The translations under genes and the position numbers were made by a program. This document shows, in pieces, positions 41,080 to 52,360 of a stretch of DNA of 64,000 nt (the stretch's first letter is position 1; the number at the start of each line of letters is the position of its first letter). Location of the stretch: contig CAWDAQ010000002.1 of assembly GCA_963800325.1 (NCBI GenBank), positions 62,001 to 126,000 of the forward strand, written 5' to 3'. The stretch is from CAWDAQ01 sp963800325 (GTDB taxonomy: Bacteria; Actinomycetota; Actinomycetes; Actinomycetales; Dermatophilaceae). The notes beneath the pieces were generated by a model, which was not told the origin of the DNA, searched no databases, and was given only the letters and a program-made list of their open reading frames with translations.

Positions 41080-41811
41080 TCACCAGCCGCGTTCGCGCCA
41101 CTGCTCGAGGTGGGGACGCTCGGCCCCGAGCGTGGTGTCGCTCCCGTGGCCCGGGTAGACCCACGTGTCGTCCCCGTAGACGTCGAAGACCCGCGTGGTG
41201 ACGTCCTCGATGAGCGAGGCGAAGCTCTGCCCGGGGTTGGACGTCGCGCCCACGCCGCCGGGGAAGAGGCTGTCCCCGCTGAAGAGGTGCACCCCGCCCT
41301 CGGGGTCGTCGTAGGCCAGCGCGATCGAGCCCGGGGTGTGACCGCGCAGGTGGACGACGTCGAGGGTGACGTCGCCGACCCCCACCCGGTCGCCGTGGTG
41401 GAGGCTGTGGTCGGGGATGACCGGCAGGGCGGCCGCGTCGTCCGCCCCCGCCCAGGTCTCGGCCCCGGTGCGGCGCGCGACCTCGGCCAGCGCCCGCACG
41501 TGGTCCCAGTGCTGGTGGGTGGTGACGACGTGGTCGAGCCGCCCGGTGCCCTCCTCGACGAGGGCGAGGCACCGGTCCGGGTCGTCCGCGGCGTCGACGA
41601 GGAGCTGCTCGCCGGTCGACCGGCACGTGAGCAGGTAGACGTTGTTGCTCATCGACGACACCGCCGCCTTGCGGATCGTCAGGTGCGCGAGCTCGCGCAC
41701 CGCGCTCGGGCCGCCGGGGGTGACGTCGGGGTCGTAGCCGTCGGTGGGACGGCCGTCGGGGGGGTGGCCGTCGGTGGGGTGGGCGTCGGTGGTGTGGTCG
41801 TCTGAGGGCAT
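41080..41811 (-). CDS. MBL-fold metallo-hydrolase (glyoxalase II-like)
   Basis: 243 residues. After an N-terminal repeat of Thr-Asp-Gly-His-Pro-like units (about residues 7-27), the metallo-beta-lactamase domain shows all metal motifs: THQHWDH, LRGHTPGSIAL, LFSGDSLFPGG and VYPGHGSDT. This arrangement is that of glyoxalase II-like thioester hydrolases. ATG 41811 shares one base with the stop of the preceding mycothiol-enzyme-like gene (TGATG), so the pair may act on mycothiol thioesters; that link is inference. Confidence 0.87.
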   Translation of the reverse strand: MPSDDHTTDAHPTDGHPPDGRPTDGYDPDVTPGGPSAVRELAHLTIRKAAVSSMSNNVYLLTCRSTGEQLLVDAADDPDRCLALVEEGTGRLDHVVTTHQHWDHVRALAEVARRTGAETWAGADDAAALPVIPDHSLHHGDRVGVGDVTLDVVHLRGHTPGSIALAYDDPEGGVHLFSGDSLFPGGVGATSNPGQSFASLIEDVTTRVFDVYGDDTWVYPGHGSDTTLGAERPHLEQWRERGW

Positions 41812-42503
41812 CAGGTTCCTCTCGGCAGGTCGGGCAGCCGGTCGCTGCGGACGTGGTCGGGGATCCGGCGGGCGAGCCAGAGCAGCACCCCGGCCCGGCC
41901 GCCGGTGACGTGGGCGTCACCCTCGCCGAGCGAGAAGACGTCCCCGGCGTCGGTGCGGATCGTGAGCGAGGGGGCGCGCTCGCTCGCCCGCAGCCGGGCG
42001 ACGGCGTCCTCCAGCAGGGCGAGCAGCGCCTCGTCCTCCACGTCGTCGAGCGTGAACCCGGCATCCAGGTCGACGTGGTGGAGGACGACCTCCCGCAGCC
42101 GCATGAACGGCAGCGCCCCGACGCGGAACCGCCGCCCGCCCGGGGTCCGCTCGACCTCGGTGTCGGCGAGCTCGGCCGGCAGCGCCGCGAGGGCGGGGGC
42201 GAGGTCGGCGGCGGTCCGCTCGAGGTCCTCGGCGAGGGTCGCGGCGTCCCGGCCCGAGCCGGCCTCGACCTCGGCGTCCCGGGTCTCGTCGTCGGGGTAC
42301 ATCGTCACCGGCTCGCCGCGCGCCGCGCCCGCCGCGAGCCGGTGGATCGCCTCGGCGTTGCGGGCCACGTGGGTCGCGACGTGGGAGCGGGTCCACCCCT
42401 CGCAGAGCGACGGCGCGGCCGTGTCCCGCAGGGCCCGGGTCGTGGCCACCATCCGGGCGGTGTGGGCCTCGACGAGGTCGAGGAGTGGCAGGGGTTCGCT
42501 CAT
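41811..42503 (-). CDS. Maleylpyruvate isomerase-family mycothiol-dependent enzyme
   Basis: 230 residues. The N-terminal DinB-like domain has LVEAHTARMVATTRAL, PSLCEGWTRSHVATHVARNAE with the first metal His, and LPFMRLREVVLHHVDLDAGF with the HHVDL metal ligands. A smaller C-terminal SCP-like region ends LWLARRIPDHV. The family uses mycothiol as cofactor in isomerase or transferase reactions; the substrate is unknown. ATG 42503 lies 8 nt after TAGGCT, and the first three bases of that box are the TAG stop of the upstream GH15 gene. Confidence 0.85.
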   Translation of the reverse strand: MSEPLPLLDLVEAHTARMVATTRALRDTAAPSLCEGWTRSHVATHVARNAEAIHRLAAGAARGEPVTMYPDDETRDAEVEAGSGRDAATLAEDLERTAADLAPALAALPAELADTEVERTPGGRRFRVGALPFMRLREVVLHHVDLDAGFTLDDVEDEALLALLEDAVARLRASERAPSLTIRTDAGDVFSLGEGDAHVTGGRAGVLLWLARRIPDHVRSDRLPDLPRGT

Positions 42504-42511
42504 GCTCGACG

Positions 42512-42517
42512 AGCCTA
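42512..42517 (-). promoter_or_regulatory. -10 box for leaderless mycothiol-enzyme gene
   Basis: TAGGCT on the minus strand, 8 nt before ATG 42503. Its TAG is also the stop codon of the GH15 gene (42515-42517). Confidence 0.5.
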
Positions 42518-44350
42518 CCGACGCGGGGCGCCGCCGGCACCGCGCCGTCGCGTCCCCTCCCAGCCCCGGCCGCCCTCGGCGTCGGCGATCCGGTAGGCCG
42601 CCTGGATGAGGGTGAGGTGGGAGAACGCCTGCGGGAAGTTGCCGACCATCGTGCCGCGGCCCGGGTCGTACTCCTCGGACAGCAGGCCGACGTCGTTGAC
42701 GAGTCCGGTGAGCCGGTCCATGAGGGCCCGGGCGCGCTCGGCCTGCCCGGAGGCCGCGAGGGCGGCGACGAGCCAGAACGAGCACGCGAGGAACGGGTGC
42801 TCGTCGCCGGGCAGGCCGTCGACCCCGGAGGTGGTCCGGTAGCGCAGCAGCAGCCCGTCGCGCAGCAGGTCCTCCTCGACCGCCGCAATGGTGCCGAGCA
42901 CCCGGGGGTCGTCCCCGGGGAGGAAGCCGACGAGCGGGACGAGCAGCAGCGAGGCGTCGACCTCGGTGGTCTCGTCGTGCTGGGTGAAGGTGTTCCGGGC
43001 CGCGTCGTAGCCGGTCCGGAGCACCGCGGCGCGGACCTTCTCGCGCTCCTCGCGCCACCGGTCCACCCGGCCGTCGAGCCCGTGCTCCTCGACCGCGCGG
43101 ACGGCCCGGTCGAACGCGGCCCACACCATGACCCGCGAGTGGGTGAAGTGCCGGGCCGGACCGCGGATCTCCCAGAGCCCGTTGTCCGGACGGTCCCAGG
43201 ACGCCGCGAGGTCCTCGACGAGCGCCTTCTGGACCTCCCAGGCCTGCGGGTCCTCCTCCAGGCCCAGGTCGCGGGCGTCGTGCAGGGCGATCATCACCTC
43301 GCCGAGCACGTCGGTCTGGGTCTGCCCGACCGCGTCGTTGCCGACCCGGACCGGGCGGGAGCCGGCGTACCCGGGCAGGTGGTCCAGCGTCCGCTCCGGC
43401 AGCCGGCGGGAGCCGTCGACCCGGTACATGATCTGCAGGTCCTCGGGGTCCCCGGCGACCGCCCGCACCAGCCAGTCCCGCCACAGCCGGGTCGTCTCCA
43501 GGTGCCCCGAGCGCAGCAGCGAGCCGAGGGTCAGCGCGGCGTCGCGGAGCCAGACGAAGCGGTAGTCCCAGTTGCGGGAGCCGCCCACCTCCTCCGGCAG
43601 GCTCGTCGTCGGCGCCGCGACGATCCCGCCCCGGCGGCTGTCGGTGAGCAGCCGCAGCACGAGCAGGGACCGGACCACCTCGTCCCGGTACGGACCGTCG
43701 TAGGTGCACCGGCCCACCCAGTCCGCCGACCACAGGGCGGTCTCCCGGACCCGGGAGTCGACCTCGAGGGCGGGCGGCAGCCCGGCCCAGCTGTCGACGC
43801 GGGTGAGGGAGAAGTCGTGGCGCTCGCCCGCGGCGACGGTGAACGTGTCGCGGTGGCGTCCGTCGGCGGGCTCCGGCAGCCGGGACCCGCGCAGGACGAG
43901 GCGGTCCGGGCCCGCGGTCGCGACGATGACGCCCTGCTCGCCGGCGGCCCCGGAGGAGCGGTACACCCACGGCCGGATCCGGCCGTAGTCGAACCGGACG
44001 ACCCACTCGTGCTCCATCTCCACGTGCCCCTCCAGGCCCTCGACCTGCCGCAGCACGTCCGAGCGGTCGTCACCGAGCGGCATGAGGTCGGTGACCCGCA
44101 CCGCCCCGGTGTCGGTCTCGTGGACGGTCTCGAGGACGAACGTGTCCTCCCGGTACCGCCGCGTGGTCCGGCTCGGCCCGACCGGGCCGAGCAGCCACCG
44201 GCCGTGCTCCGGGCCGCCGAGCAGGGCGCTGAAGCACGAGGGGGAGTCGAACTTCGGCAGGCACAGCCAGTCGAGCGAGCCGCCCCGGCTGACGAGGGCG
44301 ACGGTCTCGGTGTCGCCGATGACGGCGTAGTCCTCGATCGGGGTGGTCAT
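42515..44350 (-). CDS. Glycoside hydrolase family 15 protein (glucoamylase/trehalase-like)
   Basis: 611 residues in the bacterial GH15 layout. The N-terminal beta-sandwich (about 1-220) begins IEDYAVIGDTETVALVSRGG and SLDWLCLPKFDSPSCFSALL. The (alpha/alpha)6 barrel contains SLPEEVGGSRNWDYRFVWLRDAALTL, bearing the likely general acid region, and VGLLSEEYDPGRGTMVGNFPQAFSH with the likely base. Actinobacterial relatives include trehalases and glucoamylases; which applies here is unclear. There is no signal peptide, so it is cytoplasmic. The ATG lies 6 nt after TATCCT. Confidence 0.9.
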   Translation of the reverse strand: MTTPIEDYAVIGDTETVALVSRGGSLDWLCLPKFDSPSCFSALLGGPEHGRWLLGPVGPSRTTRRYREDTFVLETVHETDTGAVRVTDLMPLGDDRSDVLRQVEGLEGHVEMEHEWVVRFDYGRIRPWVYRSSGAAGEQGVIVATAGPDRLVLRGSRLPEPADGRHRDTFTVAAGERHDFSLTRVDSWAGLPPALEVDSRVRETALWSADWVGRCTYDGPYRDEVVRSLLVLRLLTDSRRGGIVAAPTTSLPEEVGGSRNWDYRFVWLRDAALTLGSLLRSGHLETTRLWRDWLVRAVAGDPEDLQIMYRVDGSRRLPERTLDHLPGYAGSRPVRVGNDAVGQTQTDVLGEVMIALHDARDLGLEEDPQAWEVQKALVEDLAASWDRPDNGLWEIRGPARHFTHSRVMVWAAFDRAVRAVEEHGLDGRVDRWREEREKVRAAVLRTGYDAARNTFTQHDETTEVDASLLLVPLVGFLPGDDPRVLGTIAAVEEDLLRDGLLLRYRTTSGVDGLPGDEHPFLACSFWLVAALAASGQAERARALMDRLTGLVNDVGLLSEEYDPGRGTMVGNFPQAFSHLTLIQAAYRIADAEGGRGWEGTRRRGAGGAPRR

Positions 44351-44356
44351 GCGGTG

Positions 44357-44362
44357 AGGATA
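44357..44362 (-). promoter_or_regulatory. -10 box for leaderless GH15 gene
   Basis: TATCCT on the minus strand, 6 nt before ATG 44350; divergent from the uvrA promoter 80 bp away. Confidence 0.6.
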
Positions 44363-44441
44363 GGCGTCCGGGCGAGCACGAGGCCCGGCGCGGTTGCGGA
44401 CGTGGTTCCGGGCTCGGTCGGGCGGTGTCGGCGTCCCCGCT

Positions 44442-44447
44442 TAGCAT
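44442..44447 (+). promoter_or_regulatory. -10 box for leaderless uvrA
   Basis: TAGCAT, 6 nt before GTG 44454. No LexA-type palindrome was noticed in the preceding 80 bp. Confidence 0.55.
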
Positions 44448-44453
44448 GGCGGG

Positions 44454-47432
<2,979 letters not shown>

Positions 47433-47460
47433 CCCGGCCGGCCCGGGTCGGGGCCCGGCT

Positions 47461-47479
47461 GCGGCCGGACGGGGGCCGC
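47461..47479 (+). terminator. Possible uvrA terminator hairpin
   Basis: GCGGCC, 7-nt loop, GGCCGC, 28 bp after the uvrA stop; no T-run, so support is modest. Confidence 0.35.
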
Positions 47480-47578
47480 GGCGGGGCGTCAGGGCGTTCA
47501 GGTGGCCCACAGGTCGGTCGGCCATGCTCGGGGACCTCGCCGTCCCCCGTGCTCGACCCCGCGAGAAGGAGCCGCCCC

Positions 47579-48124
47579 GTGAGCCCCGACACCCCCGGCA
47601 GGACCGCACGCACCGCCGACCTGCCCACCCGCCCGCCCACGCACCCGCCCGCCGGCTGCGGACGGCGCCAGGTGCTCCGCGCCGGCGGGGTCGCCGCCCT
47701 GTCCGTCGCGGCCGTGGGCGGCCTCGCCGGGTGCGCCGCCGGCGGCGCCTCGGGAGGCTCCGACGGCTCCGGCGCATCCGGCAACGGGTCGACCGCCAGC
47801 GTGACCGACTCGCCGGGCGCGACCGGCTCGGGCTCCGGCGGCCCGACCGTCCAGGTCGCCGACGTGCCGGTCGGCGGGGGCGTCATCAAGACCTCCGCGC
47901 AGGTCGTGGTCACCCAGCCGACCAAGGGCTCGTTCAAGGCGTTCTCCGCGGTCTGCACCCACCAGGGCTGCCTCGTCGACACCGTCAGCGACGGGGTCAT
48001 CCAGTGTCCGTGCCACGGCAGCGAGTTCGACGTCGCCACCGGTGACGTCGTCCGCGGGCCCGCGACGAAGCCGCTGCCGTCGATGCCGGTGAGCAAGGAC
48101 GGGAGCACCCTGACCGTCGGCTGA
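47579..48124 (+). CDS. Rieske [2Fe-2S] lipoprotein
   Basis: 181 residues. The N-terminus has a twin-Arg-like GRRQVLRAGG, a hydrophobic stretch and a LAGC lipobox, so it should be exported, possibly folded via Tat, and lipidated by Lgt. A Gly/Ser-rich linker (about residues 60-90) leads to a compact Rieske domain with cluster ligands CTHQGC and CPCHGSEFD. The electron partner is unknown, and no cytochrome bc genes are nearby. GTG 47579 has AAGGAG at 47566-47571. Confidence 0.88.
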   Translation: MSPDTPGRTARTADLPTRPPTHPPAGCGRRQVLRAGGVAALSVAAVGGLAGCAAGGASGGSDGSGASGNGSTASVTDSPGATGSGSGGPTVQVADVPVGGGVIKTSAQVVVTQPTKGSFKAFSAVCTHQGCLVDTVSDGVIQCPCHGSEFDVATGDVVRGPATKPLPSMPVSKDGSTLTVG

Positions 48125-48164
48125 GGTGCCCCGACCGGGGACCGGCGCCGACGGTGGCGCGTCA

Positions 48165-48170
48165 TACAGT
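48165..48170 (+). promoter_or_regulatory. -10 box for leaderless uvrC
   Basis: TACAGT, 6 nt before GTG 48177. Confidence 0.55.
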
Positions 48171-48176
48171 GGCGTC

Positions 48177-50261
48177 GTGGCCGACCCCTCGACCTACCGA
48201 CCCGCCCCGGGCTCGATCCCCACCGAGCCGGGCGTCTACCGCTTCCGCGACAAGGACGGGCGGGTCATCTACGTCGGCAAGGCCAAGTCGCTCCGCCAGC
48301 GGCTCTCGTCCTACTTCCAGGACGTCGCGGGGCTCCACCCGCGCACCGCGACCATGGTCCGCACCGGGGCCAGCGTCGAGTGGACCGTCGTCGCGACCGA
48401 GGTCGAGGCGCTCCAGCTCGAGTACTCGTGGATCAAGGAGTTCGACCCCCGGTTCAACGTCAAGTACCGGGACGACAAGTCCTACCCCTACCTCGCGGTG
48501 ACCATGGGGGAGGAGTTCCCCCGCGCGCAGGTCCTCCGCGGCACCAAGCGCAAGGGGACGCGCTACTTCGGCCCGTACACCCACGCCTGGGCGATCCGGG
48601 AGACCCTCGACCTGCTGCTGCGGGTGTTCCCGCTGCGGACGTGCTCGGCCGGGGTGTTCAAGCGGGCGAGCCAGGTCGGGCGGCCCTGCCTGCTGGGGTA
48701 CATCGACAAGTGCTCGGCGCCGTGCGTCGGCCGGGTCACCCCGGAGGAGCACCGCGCGATCGCCGAGGACTTCTGCGACTTCATGGCCGGCAGCACCGGC
48801 CGCTTCGTGCGCCGGCTCGAGCGGCGGATGGAGGAGGCCGCCGAGGACCTCGACTTCGAGCAGGCCGCCCGGCTGCGCGACGACGTCGCCGCGCTGACCA
48901 AGGCGATGGAGAAGTCCGCGGTCGTCCTGCCCGACGGGACGGACGCCGACGTGTTCGCGCTCTCCGACGACGAGCTCGAGGCGGCCGTCCAGGTCTTCCA
49001 CGTCCGCGGCGGCCGGGTCCGCGGCCAGCGGGGCTGGGTCGCGGAGAAGGACGCCGAGAGCGTGCCCGAGATCGTCGGCCACCTGCTCCAGCAGGTGTAC
49101 GGGGGCCAGGGCGGGGAGAACGTCCCCCGGGAGGTGCTCGTGCCGGTCCTGCCCCCCGAGGACGACGCCGTCGCGGCGTGGCTCACCGGGCTGCGGGGCG
49201 CGCGGGTCGACCTCCGGGTGCCCCGGCGGGGTGACAAGCGCCGCCTCATGGAGACCGTCAAGCGCAACGCCGACCAGTCGCTCGCCCGGCACAAGGTGGC
49301 CCGCGCGGGGGACCTCACCGCCCGCGGACAGGCCCTGCAGGAGCTGCAGGAGGCGCTGGAGCTGCCCGAGGCGCCGCTGCGGATCGAGTGCTTCGACGTC
49401 AGCCACGTCCAGGGCACCCAGGTCGTCGCCAGCATGGTCGTGTTCGAGGACGGGCTCGCCCGCAAGTCGGAGTACCGGCGGTTCATCGTCCGGGGCCGCG
49501 GCGACGGCGAGTCCGTCGACGACACCGCGGCGATGCACGAGGTCCTCACCCGCCGCTTCTCCCGCTACCTCCAGGAGCGTGAGGGCGCCGAGGACGTCGA
49601 GCTGCGCGCCGAGTCCGCGCCCGCCGCCGCGGGCGGGCCCGGGGGCGAGGTCACGGGTCAGGTCGACGGCCCGCCGCAGCCGGGGATCGACCCCGACACC
49701 GGACGTCCGAAGCGGTTCGCCTACCCGCCCAACCTCGTCGTCGTCGACGGCGGGCTGCCGCAGGTGAACGCCGCCCGCGGCGCGCTCGACGCGCTCGGGA
49801 TCGAGGACGTCGACGTCGTCGGCCTCGCCAAGCGGCTCGAGGAGGTCTGGGTCCCCGGGCAGGAGTTCCCCGTCGTGCTGCCCCGCACCAGCGAGGGGCT
49901 CTACCTGCTGCAGCGGCTGCGGGACGAGGCGCACCGGTTCGCCATCACCTTCCACCGCCAGCGCCGCAGCAAGGCGATGACCGCGAGCGAGCTCGACGAC
50001 GTCCCCGGCCTCGGGGAGACCAGGCGCCGGGCGCTGCTCACCCACTTCGGCTCGCTCACCCGGGTCCGGGCCGCCACCCCCGAGCAGCTCACCGAGGTCC
50101 CCGGCATCGGTCCCTCCCTCGCCGCGACGATCGCCTCCCGGGTGGCGGCCAGCCGCCCCGGTCCCTCGGTCAACCTCACCACCGGGGAGGTCCTCGACGA
50201 CGAGGCGCCGGCCGAGCCCCGGCCCACCCCGCAGGACGCGCCACCGGAGGAGGACGCATGA
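48177..50261 (+). CDS. uvrC: UvrABC excinuclease subunit C
   Basis: Dual-incision nuclease of excision repair (694 aa). The N-terminal GIY-YIG domain reads PGVYRFRDKDGRVIYVGKAK. A Cys-rich segment (CLLGYIDKCSAPCVG) and the UVR domain (about 205-240, DFEQAARLRDDVAAL) follow. The RNase H-like nuclease contains ECFDVSHVQGTQVVASMVVF and NLVVVDGGLPQVNAA, and two helix-hairpin-helix motifs (LDDVPGLGETRRRALL, TEVPGIGPSLA) end it. A Gly/Pro insert lies at about 480-515. The GTG is leaderless; the stop overlaps rapZ (ATGA). Confidence 0.96.
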   Translation: MADPSTYRPAPGSIPTEPGVYRFRDKDGRVIYVGKAKSLRQRLSSYFQDVAGLHPRTATMVRTGASVEWTVVATEVEALQLEYSWIKEFDPRFNVKYRDDKSYPYLAVTMGEEFPRAQVLRGTKRKGTRYFGPYTHAWAIRETLDLLLRVFPLRTCSAGVFKRASQVGRPCLLGYIDKCSAPCVGRVTPEEHRAIAEDFCDFMAGSTGRFVRRLERRMEEAAEDLDFEQAARLRDDVAALTKAMEKSAVVLPDGTDADVFALSDDELEAAVQVFHVRGGRVRGQRGWVAEKDAESVPEIVGHLLQQVYGGQGGENVPREVLVPVLPPEDDAVAAWLTGLRGARVDLRVPRRGDKRRLMETVKRNADQSLARHKVARAGDLTARGQALQELQEALELPEAPLRIECFDVSHVQGTQVVASMVVFEDGLARKSEYRRFIVRGRGDGESVDDTAAMHEVLTRRFSRYLQEREGAEDVELRAESAPAAAGGPGGEVTGQVDGPPQPGIDPDTGRPKRFAYPPNLVVVDGGLPQVNAARGALDALGIEDVDVVGLAKRLEEVWVPGQEFPVVLPRTSEGLYLLQRLRDEAHRFAITFHRQRRSKAMTASELDDVPGLGETRRRALLTHFGSLTRVRAATPEQLTEVPGIGPSLAATIASRVAASRPGPSVNLTTGEVLDDEAPAEPRPTPQDAPPEEDA

Positions 50262-51232
50262 GCGACAGCGCGGGCCCGCACCTGCCGCCGACCGCTGCGC
50301 CGACGGCCCCGCCGACCGCAGCGGGGACGGCCCCGGCCGAGGGAGCCGGCGGGGAGGACCACGGGCGGAGCAGCGTCGAGTTCGTCATCGTGACCGGGAT
50401 GAGCGGCGCCGGCCGCTCGACGGTCGCGAACGTCCTCGAGGACCACGGCTGGTACGTCGTCGACAACCTCCCGCCGCAGCTGCTCGCCGAGCTCGTCCAG
50501 CTGGCCTCGCCGGCCGCGCCGGGCAGCGTGCTGCGGATCGCCGCGGTCGTCGACGTCCGGGCCCGTGAGTTCTTCGCCCACCTCCGCGGGGCGATCGCCG
50601 CCATGCGGGCCCGGGGGTGGTCGCCGAGCCTGCTGTTCCTCGACTCCACCGACGAGGCACTCGTCCGGCGGTTCGAGAGCGTCCGCCGGCCGCACCCGCT
50701 CCAGGGCGACGGCCGGCTCCTCGACGGCATCCTCCGCGAGCGGACGCTGCTGGACGACCTGCGCTCCGAGGCCGACGTCGTCATCGACACCTCCGGGATC
50801 AACGTCCACCAGCTCGCCCGGAAGATCACCCCGATCTTCGCCGGCGACGAGGGCGCCCGGCTCCGCTTCGCCGTGCTCTCGTTCGGCTTCAAGTACGGGG
50901 TGCCGCTCGACGCGGACTTCGTGTTCGACCTGCGCTTCCTGCCCAACCCGTTCTGGGTGCCCGAGCTGCGCGGCCTCACCGGGCAGGACGCCGCCGTCGC
51001 GGAGTACGTCATGGGCCAGGAGGAGGCGGTGCCGTTCCTCGACCGGGTCCGGGCCCTCATGGAGCCGGTCGCCCACGGCTACCTCCGCGAGGGGCGGCGC
51101 TACGTCACCGTCGCCGTCGGGTGCACCGGCGGCAAGCACCGCTCCGTCGCGGTCGCCGAGGCGCTCGCGCGCGACCTGCGCACCGAGGACGTCGGCACGT
51201 TCGTGCTCCACCGCGACCTGGGGCGCGAATGA
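50258..51232 (+). CDS. rapZ: RNase adapter / nucleotide-binding protein RapZ
   Basis: 324 residues. A 38-residue Pro/Ala/Thr-rich N-terminus precedes the P-loop VTGMSGAGRSTVAN (Arg in place of the usual Lys, normal for this family), VVDNLPPQLL, and the C-terminal signature SFGFKYGVPLDADFVFDLRFLPNPFW and VAVGCTGGKHRSV. RapZ tunes glucosamine-6-P synthase in enterobacteria; the actinobacterial role is unsettled. uvrC-rapZ-yvcK-whiA is the conserved gene order here; the ATG overlaps uvrC and the stop overlaps yvcK. Confidence 0.93.
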   Translation: MSDSAGPHLPPTAAPTAPPTAAGTAPAEGAGGEDHGRSSVEFVIVTGMSGAGRSTVANVLEDHGWYVVDNLPPQLLAELVQLASPAAPGSVLRIAAVVDVRAREFFAHLRGAIAAMRARGWSPSLLFLDSTDEALVRRFESVRRPHPLQGDGRLLDGILRERTLLDDLRSEADVVIDTSGINVHQLARKITPIFAGDEGARLRFAVLSFGFKYGVPLDADFVFDLRFLPNPFWVPELRGLTGQDAAVAEYVMGQEEAVPFLDRVRALMEPVAHGYLREGRRYVTVAVGCTGGKHRSVAVAEALARDLRTEDVGTFVLHRDLGRE

Positions 51233-52167
51233 GACAGGGACGGGTCGTCGCGCTCGGCGGCGGACACGGCCTGTCGGCGTCCCTGTCGGCGCTGCGGCTC
51301 GTCCGCGACGAGATCACCGCCGTCGTCACCGTGGCCGACGACGGCGGGTCCAGCGGCCGGCTACGCGACGAGTTCGGGGTGCTGCCACCCGGCGACCTGC
51401 GGATGGCGCTCTCGGCGCTCTGCGACGACAGCGACTGGGGCCACACGTGGCGCGACGTCCTCCAGCACCGGTTCCAGGGCGACGGCCAGCTCGGCGGGCA
51501 CGCCCTCGGCAACCTCCTCATCGTCGCGCTGTGGGAGCTGCACGCGGACCCCGTCGACGGGCTCGACCTCGTCGGCCGGCTCCTCGGCGCCCGGGGGCGG
51601 GTGCTGCCGATGGCCGCGGTCCCGCTCGAGATCCAGGCGCGGGTCCGCGGCGCCGACCCGACCCGCCCCGACGAGGTCACCACCGTGCGCGGCCAGGCCG
51701 AGGTCGCCACGACCGCGGGGGAGGTCCTCACCGTCGCCCTCGACCCCGCCGAGCCGCCCGCGTGCCCGCAGACCGTCGACGCCGTGCGGGACGCCGAGTG
51801 GGTCGTCCTCGGGCCGGGGTCGTGGTTCACCTCGGTCATGCCCCACCTGCTCGTCCCGTCGCTCCGGTCCGCCCTCATCGACACGCCCGCCCGGCGGATG
51901 CTCACCCTCAACCTCGACCTCGACACCGACGAGACCGCGGGCTACTCCGCGGTCCGCCACCTCGAGACCCTCGCCGAGCACGCGCCCGAGCTCCGGCTCG
52001 ACGTCGTCCTCGCGGACCCGTCGGTCGTCGACGACGAGTCCGGCCTGCGGGGGGCGGCGGAGGCCCTGGGGGCCCAGCTCGTCGTGAGCCCGGTGGCGAA
52101 GCAGGGCCAGCCGGGGCACCATGACTCGTTGAGGCTCGCGGCGGCGTACCGTGACGTGCTCGAGTGA
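51229..52167 (+). CDS. yvcK: YvcK/CuvA-type gluconeogenesis factor
   Basis: 312 residues of the CofD-like Rossmann fold: VVALGGGHGLSASLSALR, VTVADDGGSSGRLRDEFG and PPGDLRMALSAL near the N-terminus, and WVVLGPGSWFTSVMPHLLV further on. Relatives bind UDP-sugars and affect cell-wall precursor supply and growth on gluconeogenic substrates. The ATG overlaps the rapZ stop (ATGA). The 177-bp gap to whiA is the only long break in this cluster and is repeat-rich. Confidence 0.92.
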   Translation: MRQGRVVALGGGHGLSASLSALRLVRDEITAVVTVADDGGSSGRLRDEFGVLPPGDLRMALSALCDDSDWGHTWRDVLQHRFQGDGQLGGHALGNLLIVALWELHADPVDGLDLVGRLLGARGRVLPMAAVPLEIQARVRGADPTRPDEVTTVRGQAEVATTAGEVLTVALDPAEPPACPQTVDAVRDAEWVVLGPGSWFTSVMPHLLVPSLRSALIDTPARRMLTLNLDLDTDETAGYSAVRHLETLAEHAPELRLDVVLADPSVVDDESGLRGAAEALGAQLVVSPVAKQGQPGHHDSLRLAAAYRDVLE

Positions 52168-52196
52168 GCACGGGCCACGGACCCCCGACCGGGTAC

Positions 52197-52360
52197 CCGG
52201 TCATGCCCCGGTCATGCCCCGGTCATGCCCCCCGGCGTGCACCCGGTCATGCGCCGTGGTGCCCAGCCCACGGACGGGGGACCTGGCCGGAGCCGGGGAC
52301 GACGGCGAGCGACGAACTGGCGATGACGGAACGGCGATGACGGAATGGCGATGACGGCGA
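52197..52360. repeat. Two tandem-repeat tracts before and into the whiA start
   Basis: CCGGTCATGCC is repeated three times at 52197-52229, with diverged copies following. A 14-bp unit GGCGATGACGGAA[CT] is repeated at 52319-52332, 52333-52346 and 52347-52360; the last runs into whiA. Each 14-bp unit carries an ATG, but only the last is in the whiA frame. Confidence 0.85.
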
